Source of the DNA: Zingiber officinale
Taxonomy: Eukaryota; Streptophyta; Magnoliopsida; Zingiberales; Zingiberaceae
NCBI RefSeq assembly: GCF_018446385.1
Contig: NC_055988.1
Span: 162,948,209-163,012,208, forward strand
Length of the DNA stretch: 64,000 nucleotides
Reading direction: 5' to 3'
Shown: positions 1-9,149 of the stretch, in pieces
How positions within the stretch are numbered: the first letter of the stretch is position 1
How the letters are laid out: every line of letters starts with the position of its first letter
Made by a program: the position numbers and the translations under genes
Notes under the pieces: generated by a model
Database searches by the model: none
Seen by the model: only the letters and a program-made list of their open reading frames with translations
What the model was told of the DNA's origin: nothing

Positions 1-67
1 TATTGCTTTCGACTTTCGACTACGGCAGTGATCAATCATCGAGACTAATTAATTGGCAAATGTGCAG

Positions 68-201
68 GAGAAAAGTTCACTGGTCATCAGCCTACAAAGG
101 TGCTCAATCAAGAGAATGCAGAAATAGATGACATTAGAGTTATTCGAGATGGAGACCATTTGTTTCTTCTAGAGGAGGAAGATCGTGATCATTGTGTTTG
201 A
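68..201 (+). CDS. Last exon of a plant Shaker-type K+ channel (KHA domain, partial)
   Basis: An acceptor (tgtgcag, 61-67) is followed by 134 bp open to a TGA at 199-201. The 43 residues include PTKVLNQ, AEIDDIRVIRDGDHLFLLEE and a short acidic tail. Family knowledge: plant Shaker K+ channels (AKT1, AKT2 and SKOR groups) end in a KHA domain with a closing stretch of the type aEiDdIxvIRDGDhLfl, thought to act in tetramer contacts and clustering at the plasma membrane. The pore, voltage sensor and cyclic-nucleotide-like domain would lie upstream, outside the window. The exact subgroup cannot be decided from this exon. The first two bases (GA) complete a codon begun in the previous exon. The call rests on motif recognition only. 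Confidence 0.68.
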
Positions 202-569
202 CCTTTGGCAAAGTGGTGATCACATACATCAAGTTTATCACTAACATCAACATGTAGCTAGCAACCAATGATTATGTGTTGGAAAAGAAAGAAAACTTTA
301 TACTTTATTCTTTAACCAAAATCACAAGTGCAAGTGTTGCTGAAATCTCATTGATACAGTTCATTAAGAATTTGGACATGCCTTTGCTTCTAAATGATGA
401 TAACAACAAAAATGATCAGGGATTCTTTTTTCTTGAAAGTTTTTTTTCTCATTTTTCAAAGAGGTTGGCAACTACTAACTGACGGTACTATACTAAACTC
501 CCTAACCTCTCTTGCGCCCGCTTCTCCTCTGTTTTGTTGCACTCCCCATGCAACCATCCTCATTCTCTG
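202..569. other. Intergenic stretch between K+ channel and IDA-like gene
   Basis: AT-rich with poly-T runs; probably the channel 3' UTR and then the short promoter of the gene at 570. A weak TATA-like tactatacta lies near 485-494. No other gene is supported. Confidence 0.5.
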
Positions 570-935
570 ATGGGTGCCTTGGCTTCTTTCCTCTTCCTCC
601 TCCTCCTCCTCCTCTCCTCTCTCCCTCCAGTCATGTCCTTCTCCAGCTCTGGTGTCCGGGGAGGAGGCCACGGAGTCCACGTCCTCAAGCCGCGGCCGTG
701 GGCTTTCAGCGGCAAGAGCAAGAGCAGATCAATCAGGAGAGGGAGAAGAGGCAAGACGACCAGAAGGTCAAAGAGTGAAGCAACTTTCTCCGCAATGCTA
801 CCGAGGGGATTTGTGCCGCCATCGGGCTCTTCTTGGCGCCACAACGGCTCTCCCGAGTCCGCCGGACTCTTTTGCAACGGAAAAGTTTCTTCTCAATCTC
901 TGCCTCCCCCGCCGCCGCCTTGTCCCAAATGCTAA
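570..935 (+). CDS. IDA-like (IDL) secreted signalling peptide precursor
   Basis: Intronless 121-residue ORF. Residues 1-25 are a signal peptide (short N-region, Leu-rich core from residue 4 to 15). A variable basic spacer (SRSIRRGRRGKTTRR, about 52-66) leads to LPRGFVPPSGSSWRHN at 77-92, preceded by FSAM. Family knowledge: INFLORESCENCE DEFICIENT IN ABSCISSION and IDA-LIKE precursors have a signal peptide, a variable basic region and a PIPPSxPSKRHN-type EPIP motif that is cut out and sensed by HAE/HSL receptor kinases in organ separation and stress. The match to the LP(K/R)G-preceded IDL6/7-like group is good, but SSW replaces the usual APSK. A 29-residue tail with a proline run (SLPPPPPPCPKC) follows the motif, longer than usual. 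The ATG at 570 is chosen because it places the hydrophobic core at the N-terminus. Confidence 0.62.
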   Translation: MGALASFLFLLLLLLSSLPPVMSFSSSGVRGGGHGVHVLKPRPWAFSGKSKSRSIRRGRRGKTTRRSKSEATFSAMLPRGFVPPSGSSWRHNGSPESAGLFCNGKVSSQSLPPPPPPCPKC

Positions 936-1250
936 CTGCATTAACTAGTGTTAGATGCTGCTCAACCGGCCTGTCCTGTCTTGCTTTTCCTCGTTGTCTT
1001 TGCCGCTTTGCTCATGTTAGTTTTTCTCCTCGGTGCTCTCTTCAAGGAGATCGTTAGCTTAGTTCTGATGTAAAAACTAATCGATGCTAACCAAGATTTT
1101 GTCCAGGAAGCAATGAGAATCTCGTTCGTTCCTATTCTTTTCAATCTCAAATAGTACTGTATCACGCCACTTTTAATCCTACTTATTATGTAAACTATAT
1201 TCTTAATGACTTTTTAATTTCAATGGAATGGATTTGGTTAACAAACTTAC
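936..1250. other. 3' flank of the IDA-like gene
   Basis: Pyrimidine-rich then AT-rich sequence; likely 3' UTR followed by spacer. No supported gene. Confidence 0.4.
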
Positions 1251-1306
1251 CCACTGAGGTAGCTCCAACCAACAATTACCAGTTCTTCTTCGTACCAGTA
1301 GACACC
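1251..1306 (-). CDS. Possible isolated internal exon
   Basis: On the minus strand a ttttcag acceptor, 56 open bases and a gtaag donor occur in the right order and spacing. One frame reads VYWYEEELVIVGWSYLS. I do not recognise the family and find no partner exon nearby, so this may be a relic or a chance match. Confidence 0.22.
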
Positions 1307-1570
1307 CTGAAAATTTCAGGATGAACAGGTACAAAATTAATGAATAAATATATTGGACACGAGAGAAAACCTCAAGTAAACAGGAAAGGGAAGGTTTTGG
1401 TTAGATAAGGTAGCAAGTAAACTAGTCTTGAACTAACAGAGCAGGAGGAGGAGGAGGAAGGAAAGGGAACTACTTTTCAACTAATACTGAATAATTGCTA
1501 GAACTTGGAAAATATAAATGATAAAAGGTGACAACAACCATGGCAGAGACATTAGATCACTTGGCTTGGA

Positions 1571-1732
1571 ATATGATCTATATAATAACATAGATTATCT
1601 AATAATCTATGTAGACCATTAAAGCATTTGATCTATCTAATAACTTAGATTATCTAATAATCTATGTAGACCATTAAATCATTTGATCTATCTAGTAACT
1701 TAGATTATCTAATAATCTATCTAACCAATATT
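1571..1732 (+). repeat. Tandem repeat, three units of about 55 bp
   Basis: Three near-identical units containing gatcta, the palindromic agattatctaataatct and gtagaccattaaa. The gatcta anchor recurs at 1575, 1630 and 1685. Confidence 0.85.
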
Positions 1733-2455
1733 ATTTTTTTATTAATCCATGTATCCCACTAATCTTCGAGATGGACCGACTTTACGGACCGGCCACCGGA
1801 TAAATCAAAGGCTCCTTCTCTACTCTTTATATTCTCAAACAAGAGGGGCAATCCTTAAGAGAAGTTTTTCTTTTTCTTTTATTATAATACAAGAAGAGTC
1901 GATCTTGCTCTTCTCTATTCTTTGTAAATTCTCCTTCTAGCATACCTTATGAATACCAGATTGAATCTTGTTGAAGGGCAACGCTTCGAATTGTTGTTTA
2001 ACGTATTTGTAAATCTGGATTCTAAGAAAATTCTCATGAATTTTCGACATAGTACCAGAGCTGGAAGGTTGTTTTCGATAGTGAAGTTTCGAGCTTATAG
2101 TGTGCATTAATTTGAACAATCATGATGAACTTCTAAATGTTCTGCTAACATGAGAGATTCACAAGCAAGTTCGAGATTGTCTCTTTCTTCTCTTCTCTTC
2201 TCCCCAATATTCTTAATGCATCTAGGCCACACATATAAAAAAAAAAATCCTTAGAACTCAAGAAAGGACATTAAGTATACAGCTTTTTACCGAACTTTGT
2301 CAATTATCCAAATCACATGCCCAACATTAAGAAAAAACATTCCTACGCTATAACAATAGACGGATCTTTTTTAAAAAAAAGTATTCATATTCAAACAAAA
2401 TATTACTCTCAATATATTATATCAAATTCATATTTAAATATATGGATATTGATAC
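1733..2455. other. AT-rich spacer, no gene seen
   Basis: Holds an old-looking block near 1750-2090 (pyrimidine-rich, then tagtaccagagctgg near 2050, weakly like a primer site) and AT-rich DNA. 2345-2455 resembles one half of the foldback element at 11202-11588. No intact ORF. Confidence 0.4.
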
Positions 2456-2485
2456 GATACATGATAGTAGGATCGGATAGCTAAC

Positions 2486-2670
2486 GTGGTCGGAAGTCAA
2501 GTCCACAGGGCGGTCAGAAGTCAAGCCCACGGAGCGGTCAGAAGTCAAGCCCACGAGACGGTCAAAAGTCAAGCTCACGTAGCGGCCAGAAGTCAAGCCT
2601 ATGTGGGAGTCAAAAGTCCAGCATACGTGGGGGTCAAGAATCTAGCTTACGTGGGGGGTCAAAGGTTCGG
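2486..2670 (+). repeat. Short tandem repeat (about 27-30 bp unit)
   Basis: At least six units of the type ggtcagaagtcaagcccacg, progressively diverged, inside the old LTR. Confidence 0.75.
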
Positions 2671-2699
2671 ATCACAGGAGAGTCCCGGTCGGGCCTAAA

Positions 2700-3180
2700 T
2701 GGGATTCCGAGATTATGCCTACATGTCGAGTAGGAACTCGGAAGGTAGGGCATACAGGTCGGGATATATGAACCAGGATGTGCAGAGCAGGATACGCGGA
2801 CCAAAGACATACGATTCAGGACTTACGGGATACAAGTCCTGGTCGGGCCTAAGTGGTATTCCGAGGTTAGGCCTACATGTCGAGTAGAAACTCGGAAGGT
2901 AGGGCATACAGATTGGGATATACGAACCAGGATGTGCAGAGCAGGATACGCGGACCAAAGACATACGATTCAGGACTTACGGGATACAGGTCAGGACCTA
3001 CAGGCAGGCAAGTCGGGATATGCGGACCAGGTCATACAGGTTGAGATATACAAACCAGGATGTGCAGAGCAGGATACGCGGACCAAAGACGTATAGTTCA
3101 GGATATGCGAACTAAGATTTACAGGTCGAGATATACAAACCAGTATGCGTAGAGCAGGATACGCGGACCAAAGACGTGCA
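2700..3180 (+). repeat. Tandem repeat of about 154 bp with nested submotifs
   Basis: The block with gagtaggaactcggaaggt (2727) returns at about 2881. The submotif gtgcagagcaggatacgcgg recurs at about 2781, 2934, 3061 and, changed, 3146. Confidence 0.75.
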
Positions 3181-3926
3181 GGTCAGGATATACGGACTAA
3201 GGATAAAAAACAGGACAGGGTCGTGCATACGGGGCGAGACTGGAAGAACGACAAGCGAAGGCCTCAGTTGGCAGGGCGGTAGGCACAGATCTGGATCTAC
3301 CGAGATAGACCGAATAGAAAATGAAGGGCGGGACGTACAGAGATGGATTTACAGGACAACAAACACAAGCTAGGGAATGCATCCGGAAATGCAATTCTGT
3401 GCCTACAGGTCAAGATTTACAGGTACAAGGACCCAGTCTAAGGTTAACAGACCGGGGTGAGCATACACTATACGACAATCAAGCTAGGGAATCATAACAA
3501 CCTGTCAGAGAATAATCACTGCATGTCAGGAAATATGCTAACGGTCTAGGACTCATTGTCCATCGATTCCTCCTTAAACCTATAAGAAGATGTCATGTGT
3601 CATTCACCGTCAAATAAATCCTGACACTAGATATTTCCTGACACTCGTCAGACTCCAGAAGTACCCATTGTCATATAAAAAAGGAGGCTTTGTCTCTACG
3701 CAGGTACGCTCACTCGTCTTTTCGCACTCGTCTTTTACTTTTCGTCCTTTCACTATGCTTCTGGGAAAAAAATACCTGACTTGAACGTCGGAGGGTCTGA
3801 CCCGAGGACTTTTTCCCTGGTTCTTAGCCTCTAACAGCCTGCGTGTTTGTCTTAGTGTGCGCAAGAGATCCCCGCCTCGCCAGCCTCATCATCGTCTTCC
3901 GTCACCCTCCCGTGGTGATCCTTGTC

Positions 3927-3931
3927 GAAGG
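3927..3931. repeat. Target site duplication (left), element 1
   Basis: GAAGG, repeated exactly at 11055-11059. Confidence 0.9.
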
Positions 3932-4128
3932 TGTTGGTGCAACCTTAGGTCAAGGTTGACCGGGTTGACCTGACTCGAGTTGACCTGACTCGAGTTGTGT
4001 TTTGATGTTTGACGATGTTTGACGAGAAGAGAGTTGTATTCTTGATGTTTGACAAGAATAGGTGTTTGGGAGATTGTAGGTGCAACCTTAGGTCAAGGTT
4101 GACCTGGTTGACCTGATTCGGGAAAAGT

Positions 4129-4600
4129 CCAAGCAGGGAGCTTGGCACGCGAAAAGTCCAAGTATGGAGACTTGGCACGGGGAAAAGTCCAAGCAGGTAG
4201 CTTGGCACGCGGAAAGTCCAAGTATGGAGACTTGGCGCGGGGAAAGTCCAAACAGGGAGTTTGGCACGGGGAAAAGTCCTGGTGAGTGAAGCCAGGCAGT
4301 CGGAGAAGTCCTGGTGAGTGAAGCCAGGCAGTCGGGAAATCCTGGTGAGTGAAGCCAGGTGAAAATCCTAGTGAGTGAAGCTAGGTGAAAGTGGAAGTCC
4401 TGGTGAGTGAAGCCAGGCATTCGGGAAAGTCCTGGTGAGTGAAGCCAAGCAGTTTGAAAGTCCTGGTGAGTGAAGCCAGGCAGATTGAAAATCCTGCTGA
4501 GTGAAGCCAGGTGAAAACCCTAGTAAGTGAAGCTAGGTAAAAGTCCTAGTAAGTGAAGCTAGGAAGTTTGGAAGTCCTGGTGAGTTAAGCCGGGCAAGGG
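4129..4600 (+). repeat. Array of short hairpin repeats (17-19 nt class)
   Basis: About fifteen units separated by gaaaagt-like spacers. Each is a small hairpin: CCAAGC..GCTTGG, CCAAGT..ACTTGG, CCAAAC..GTTTGG, CCTGG(tgagtgaag)CCAGG, CCTAG(tgagtgaag)CTAGG. Changes in one arm are matched in the other. Confidence 0.88.
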
Positions 4601-4605
4601 AAAAT

Positions 4606-4808
4606 CCAGATGGATCAAGCGTGATCGGACATCTGGTGTTGGGAAGTCCAAGTAGATCAAGGGAGTGATCGGATACTTGGCACGAAGAGGAAAGTCCAAG
4701 TGGGTCAAAGGGATTGACCGGACACTTGGTGGGGAGTCTTAGCAGGTCAAGGGAGTGACCGGATGCTAAGCATGATGTACCAATAGGTCAGGGTTGACCG
4801 GATATTGG
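4606..4808 (+). repeat. Array of five bulged two-stem hairpins
   Basis: Units at 4606-4636, 4648-4680, 4696-4729, 4738-4770 and 4780-4808. Outer stems are CCAGATG/CATCTGG, CCAAGTA/TACTTGG, CCAAGTG/CACTTGG, CTTAGCA/TGCTAAG and CCAATA/TATTGG. The inner stem is GGTC/GACC (GATC/GATC in the first two). A GGA bulge always lies 3' of the inner stem. Confidence 0.88.
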
Positions 4809-4847
4809 TTTGGAAGGTTTGGGACCTAGTTTGGGCAAAAACCAAGC

Positions 4848-5235
4848 TCTGGATCGGTCTGCAGACCGATCCAGTGATACGTTTGTGTATCTGATCGGTC
4901 TAGGTACCGATCAGACAACAAACAGAAGGCACGCATCGATTCTGTGAGCTTACTGATCGGTCTGGGGACCGATCAGCATGGAGCCTGATCGGTCTGCAAG
5001 ACCGATCAGGCAATATCCTGATCGGTCTGCCGACCGATCAGGTGACAATCTTGAGGAGTGCGAGGAACCACACTCAATAAGCCCTGATCGGTCAGCAGAC
5101 CGATCAGGCCATACCCTGATCGGTCCCCACGACCGATCAGAGCACGATCAGTAGCTAGCGGAGTTCGGGAGAAAGCGCTGATCGATCTGTGGACCGATCA
5201 GGCACACTCCTGATCGGTCTGTGGACCGATCAGGG
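4848..5235 (+). repeat. Array of about nine GATCGGTC palindromes
   Basis: Units of the form CTGATCGGTC-(3-6 nt)-GACCGATCAG, for example near 4850, 4901, 4950, 4983, 5018, 5084, 5117, 5178 and 5209, ending about 50 bp before the TATA box. Confidence 0.88.
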
Positions 5236-5287
5236 CACTAGCCATTGCGACGCAACGGCTATATTCCTTCGTGTTTTTCTTCGCAGG

Positions 5288-5295
5288 TATAAAAG
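5288..5295 (+). promoter_or_regulatory. TATA box of the 5' LTR
   Basis: TATAAAAG between the palindrome array and a pyrimidine-rich leader; conserved at 10496-10503 in the 3' LTR. Confidence 0.7.
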
Positions 5296-5848
5296 AAGCT
5301 ACAGGGCTTCGTTGCTGCTACTGCTTCCTTCTTCTTCTTCCTGGGATTGAAGCTTCTGCTTCTGTGCTCTGAGGTTCTGAGCTTTGTTGAGCTCGCTTCC
5401 GAAGCTTCGCGTGAGCTTCCAGTCGTCGATCAGCTGCTGCGTTTGGGTTGTGAAGTTGCTGCTTCATCGCCTCCGGTCGACAGAGAAGGCAAGCGAGTGT
5501 TGCATTCATATTGTGTTTGTATTTGCTTCTTGCTTTTCTTGTACTCCTTCTTGTTGTTACAAGTATTGTGGCGAGGTTTCTCCACCCACAAGGAGCATTT
5601 ATTAGCCGGTTCTCCGGAGACTCATCCACCGACGGATTGATAGGGCTCGTCCACCTTACGGACACGCCGAGGAGTAGGAGTATCATCTCCGAACCTCGTT
5701 ACATCAGTTTGTTTGAGGTTTGTTTTCTTTTCCTTCGTTTCTACGTGTTATTTTCCGCTGCGCTAACCCTAGTTTGTAGAAACGCGACGATTTGGGGTCG
5801 GCTATTCACACCCCCCTCTCTAGCCTCCGTACGAAGGATCCTAACAAG

Positions 5849-5860
5849 TGGTATCAGAGC
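5849..5860 (+). other. Primer binding site, element 1
   Basis: TGGTATCAGAGC, two bases after the 5' LTR, complementary to the 3' end of plant initiator Met tRNA. Confidence 0.9.
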
Positions 5861-5908
5861 AAGGTTGCTCTTCGTCGGATTAACACCCGGGGGAGCACAA
5901 GCTAGAGA

Positions 5909-7384
5909 ATGGATCGATTCGGAGAAGACATCACGTTTCCACCCTTCTACGAGTGCTGCGACTTCGCGTATTGGAAGGTAAGAATGAGGTATTTCCTTAT
6001 GACTAACCTTGAAAATTGGAGGTGTGTTCAATTAGGTTTCAAGTCTCCGATGGACAAGAAAGGAGAAACCCTAGAGAAGAAGGAGTGGACCAAGGAGCAA
6101 ATCCACCAATCAACCATCAATGATGAGGTAACGAAAATCATTGAATTTTCTTTACCTAATGATATTTTGTATAAGATAGGAGGATACAATAATGCCAAGG
6201 AGTTGTGGAACAACTTGGCCAAACTCCATGAGGAGAGCCCCACTTCAAGCCATGAAGAGGAGCCTAGTGAGCCAAGTAGCTCACATCGTGGAGGTGAGGA
6301 ATTAGAAGTTGAGGGCTACTCAACATCTAAAGAAGAAGAGGAGGTGAGTTCTTCTTCAAGATCGGAGCACGAAGAAGAAGCTTCTACCTCCGGGAGGGAT
6401 GAAGAAGAGAGCATCCATCCATCCTCAACCCTAGGTAACTCAAACACTTTAAGTTCAAGTAAATTGCATATAATGTGTTTTGAGTGTAGGGAATTTGGAC
6501 ATTACAAGAGTAAATGTCCAAAGAAGACTAAGAAGACTCCACCGGCGCCAAAGATCAAGGAAGTCGGAGTCCTAAAACGCAAGGGCAAGGAGCACGTGGT
6601 GTGCTTCCAATGCAAGCAACGGGGACACTATAGGAGTCAATGTCCAAGGGGGAGTCAATCTCACAAGGACAAAAGACCAAGCACGTGTAAAGGGGGAGCG
6701 AAGGCAAACCCTAAGGTATCCTCTAAGGTTCATTCTTGCACTTCTAATAAGATACATGCTAGTAGTCTTATTGCAATTGTCAAGAATGATAAGCATGATA
6801 ATCATAGAAATCAACATGTGTGCTTAGGTGCTAAACATCTTAGCCTAGATAAGAACAATACTAGGAAGGCCAACCCTAGGATTAACTCATCTAAGGCTAA
6901 GGAGAACCTAGGTAGAAACCCCAAATCATCTAGACATATGCCTAGGAATACCTCAAAGAAAAATTAAAAATTAAAAATTGAGGTATTAGAGAAGGAGAAT
7001 CAAGTCTTGAGGTCAAGACTTGATACTTTGGAAAATGCTCTTAAGAACTTGGAGAAGTCATCTCTAGGATTTAAGGGTCAAAAACCAATGTCCAAGGACA
7101 AGAAAGGTTTGTGTCACAAACCTAAGTCTCAAGTGGTCAAGCCCACTTATCATAATGTTCCATTCGATTATGGAACAAAATCTAGGGCTAGGAAGACCAC
7201 CACCAAGGTCACAAGGGGAGTCACCCCTAGAGTTGATCTTGATGAGTCCCAAATGACCAAGGCTTTAAAGCCTAAGAGGGTCATTAGGAGGGTTGTTAGG
7301 GAAGTTATCCCTAGTAAATATTTAGTGAACCCAATGAGCTCAAATAGGTATTGGGTACCTAGGAGCATCTTCTCTACCCCATAG
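5909..7384 (+). pseudogene. Gag of element 1, split by one in-frame UAA
   Basis: The first 352 codons (5909-6964) hold a Copia-type capsid (DFAYWKVRMRYFL near residue 22; NNAKELWNNLAKLHE near 93), an acidic Ser/Glu-rich stretch (about 111-155) and two CX2CX4HX4C zinc knuckles (CFECREFGHYKSKC and CFQCKQRGHYRSQC). TAA at 6965-6967 is followed in the same frame by 138 more codons: a coiled-coil-like start (LEKENQVLRSRLDTLENAL), basic stretches and the end at 7384. Inferred role: particle formation and RNA packaging in the cytoplasm. The single stop may be a mutation or a readthrough point; nothing here decides. No pol follows. A related tail is seen after the gag of element 3. Confidence 0.82.
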
Positions 7385-9134
7385 ATGGGTTAGAGAGTGT
7401 CAACTCCGATTAGAAGGGTAGTCAACCCAACTTTGAGGAAATTGACACTCAAGGAGCATTTTCAAGGTTTTTGGGAACCTTTGAAAATGATATGAAACAA
7501 TCATTAATATTTACTCCTTGGAAGAGTAAAATGTGCCATCATGGAAAATGATGATGTTAATTTCAATTGGCACAATTTGGGAAAATCTAGAGAACTCTTG
7601 AGGAAAAATGAAACATGCCAAGATTTGAGGATAAATTTGATCTTTAAGTGGCATGAATGAATCTAGAGTTCAAGAAGTGTCAAAATTAGGATTTTGGCAT
7701 ATTAGGGCAATCAAGGGTTAAAGCTTAAGTATTAGCTAAGGCTAAGGATACTTAGATAGGTAATCTAGGTATGTTTTATTCATGCTAAATCTTGCCATGA
7801 TTGTTTGCCCTCACATGTCATGACATCATATTTAAGTTTATCTTTTGAAATGTCATGATAATGCTTAGGTTAGTTTTATGTCATGTTTATTTAAGTTCCA
7901 AACTTTATGCCATGACATCATGACATTGGTACATGCTTCTATTTATGATATTATTTCATGCCATGTCATCATCTCTTGCATTAATGATCAATTTAAATTG
8001 ATTTAAGGATAGAAACACAATTTGATATTGAGATCAAGTTGGTGTTTAGAAAATGCATGAGAACTTAGCCTAAGATGACCTAAACCCATATCTCACATCA
8101 AAATTGACTTGGATGTGTTTGATACACTTTAGATGTGTGTGAGATATTAGGATCATGAGTTAGGATCAAGGTGCATAGTTCTTGTACCTAGATGAGCCTA
8201 ATTCAAGAAATTGGGGATCATAGGGAAAACTTGTGTACAAGTCATGTGCATATAGCCCTAAGATTGTGGTCCCAAATTAAAGGGTTTAAGATCATTTCAA
8301 AATTGATTTGAAAAACCTTGGTGAAGCTTTTCTAGTGATAGCATTCATCATTGAACAAAGTGATACAAAGTTTTTGAAACTTTGAGCTACTTTAAAACTT
8401 TTCAAAATTTGTATCAAGATTTGAAAATGGAAGTTATTTTCATAGAAAACTATTTTTCCTTGATAGTATATGTTATGAGGAATATATCCTCAAAATTTTA
8501 TAATTTTTGGAATTTTCTGGAATTTGTTGTGAGTTTCTGAATTTCGGGAGAAGGAAATCAGAACTCGAGTATGTCCAAGGCTGGATCGGTCACTGGACCG
8601 ATCCAGGGAAGTCTGGATCGGTCTGGGGACCGATCCAGAGGGGTCCTGATCAGTCCGGTGACCGATCAAGCGCACTAAATTTGCTGAATTTCGACTGTGG
8701 TCTGAAAGTTCAGCTGTGGGAGTTGAGTTTCGGGTTTCTAAAGGTTTGAAACTCTCCAAGACATTGTTGGTGCAATGGTCAAGGGGGAGTTGACCTTCAG
8801 GGGGAGTCTTAACTAATTGTCAAGGGGGAGTTGACTTTTAGGGGGAGTTTTTACTTCTTAAGACTTTTGAGGATTAGTGATATGAGATTGTCACTAAGTT
8901 GAGTGTTGAGTTTAGTATCAAGGGGGAAATTAAGGGTTTCAATGAAAGGTATGAGACTTTCATTAGGAAGAAACTCTTGACCTTGATTCCCTCTTTTTGA
9001 TGTGTGTCAAAAAGGGGGAGAGATGTCCCAAGAGGGAGAGTGTAGGTTTTGGAAGAATGTTCAAGGAAAAACATTGGAAAACTAAGTTAGGTTATCGGGT
9101 TAACCTAACTTGATTTTGGATTTTTGTCAAACAT
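7385..9134 (+). other. Non-coding 3' half of element 1 internal region
   Basis: No pol domains in any frame. Contains three GATCGGTC-type palindromes (about 8583-8672) and repeated PPT-like aagggggag strings (about 8778, 8822, 8921, 9013). Confidence 0.7.
8583..8672 (+). repeat. Internal copy of the LTR palindrome type
   Basis: Three units: ggatcggtc..gaccgatcc twice and tgatcagtc..gaccgatca once. They match the LTR array but lie in the internal region. Confidence 0.8.
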
Positions 9135-9135
9135 C

Positions 9136-9149
9136 AAAAAGGGGGAGAT
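9136..9149 (+). other. Polypurine tract, element 1
   Basis: aaaaagggggagat directly before the 3' LTR; standard plus-strand primer position. Confidence 0.85.

Larger units (their letters stand above)
2456..3931 (+). mobile_element. Old LTR, left part (host of element 1)
   Basis: GC-richer, repeat-laden, with a TATA-like tataaaaaagg near 3675 and a downstream leader (ctgacttgaacgtcgg, 3777) typical of plant Ty3/Gypsy LTRs. It breaks exactly at 3931, where element 1 begins, and resumes at 11055 after the duplicated GAAGG. Its left end is uncertain. Confidence 0.55.
3932..5846 (+). repeat. 5' LTR of element 1
   Basis: 1915 bp, TG...CA ends. The part before the TATA box is almost wholly short hairpins and palindromes. 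The part after it contains the leader and ends cctccgtacgaaggatc-ctaaca. It carries an extra gatgtttgac near 4010 that the 3' LTR lacks. Confidence 0.93.

Noticed and set aside
276..482. 68-codon ORF downstream of the K+ channel exon
   Set aside because: AT-rich chance frame in the likely 3' UTR; no domain or signal.
456..877. Overlapping ORFs opposite or out of frame with the IDA-like gene
   Set aside because: Shadows of GC-rich and GGA-repeat sequence; only the frame at 570-935 has a signal peptide and EPIP-like motif.
1251..1306. Confident minus-strand gene
   Set aside because: One short exon-like stretch without partners; kept only as a low-confidence feature.
4088..4420. Repetitive minus-strand ORF in the hairpin array (also 9296-9628)
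   Set aside because: The repeat peptide follows from tandem hairpins and runs against the element's sense strand.
4848..5235. CRISPR array
   Set aside because: Spacing is irregular, the repeats are palindromes inside a plant LTR, and both LTRs carry the same spacers.
5318..5981. ORFs of 70-156 codons in the LTR leader (also 10526-11105)
   Set aside because: They lie in the LTR, overlap in several frames, cross the primer site, and show no domain.
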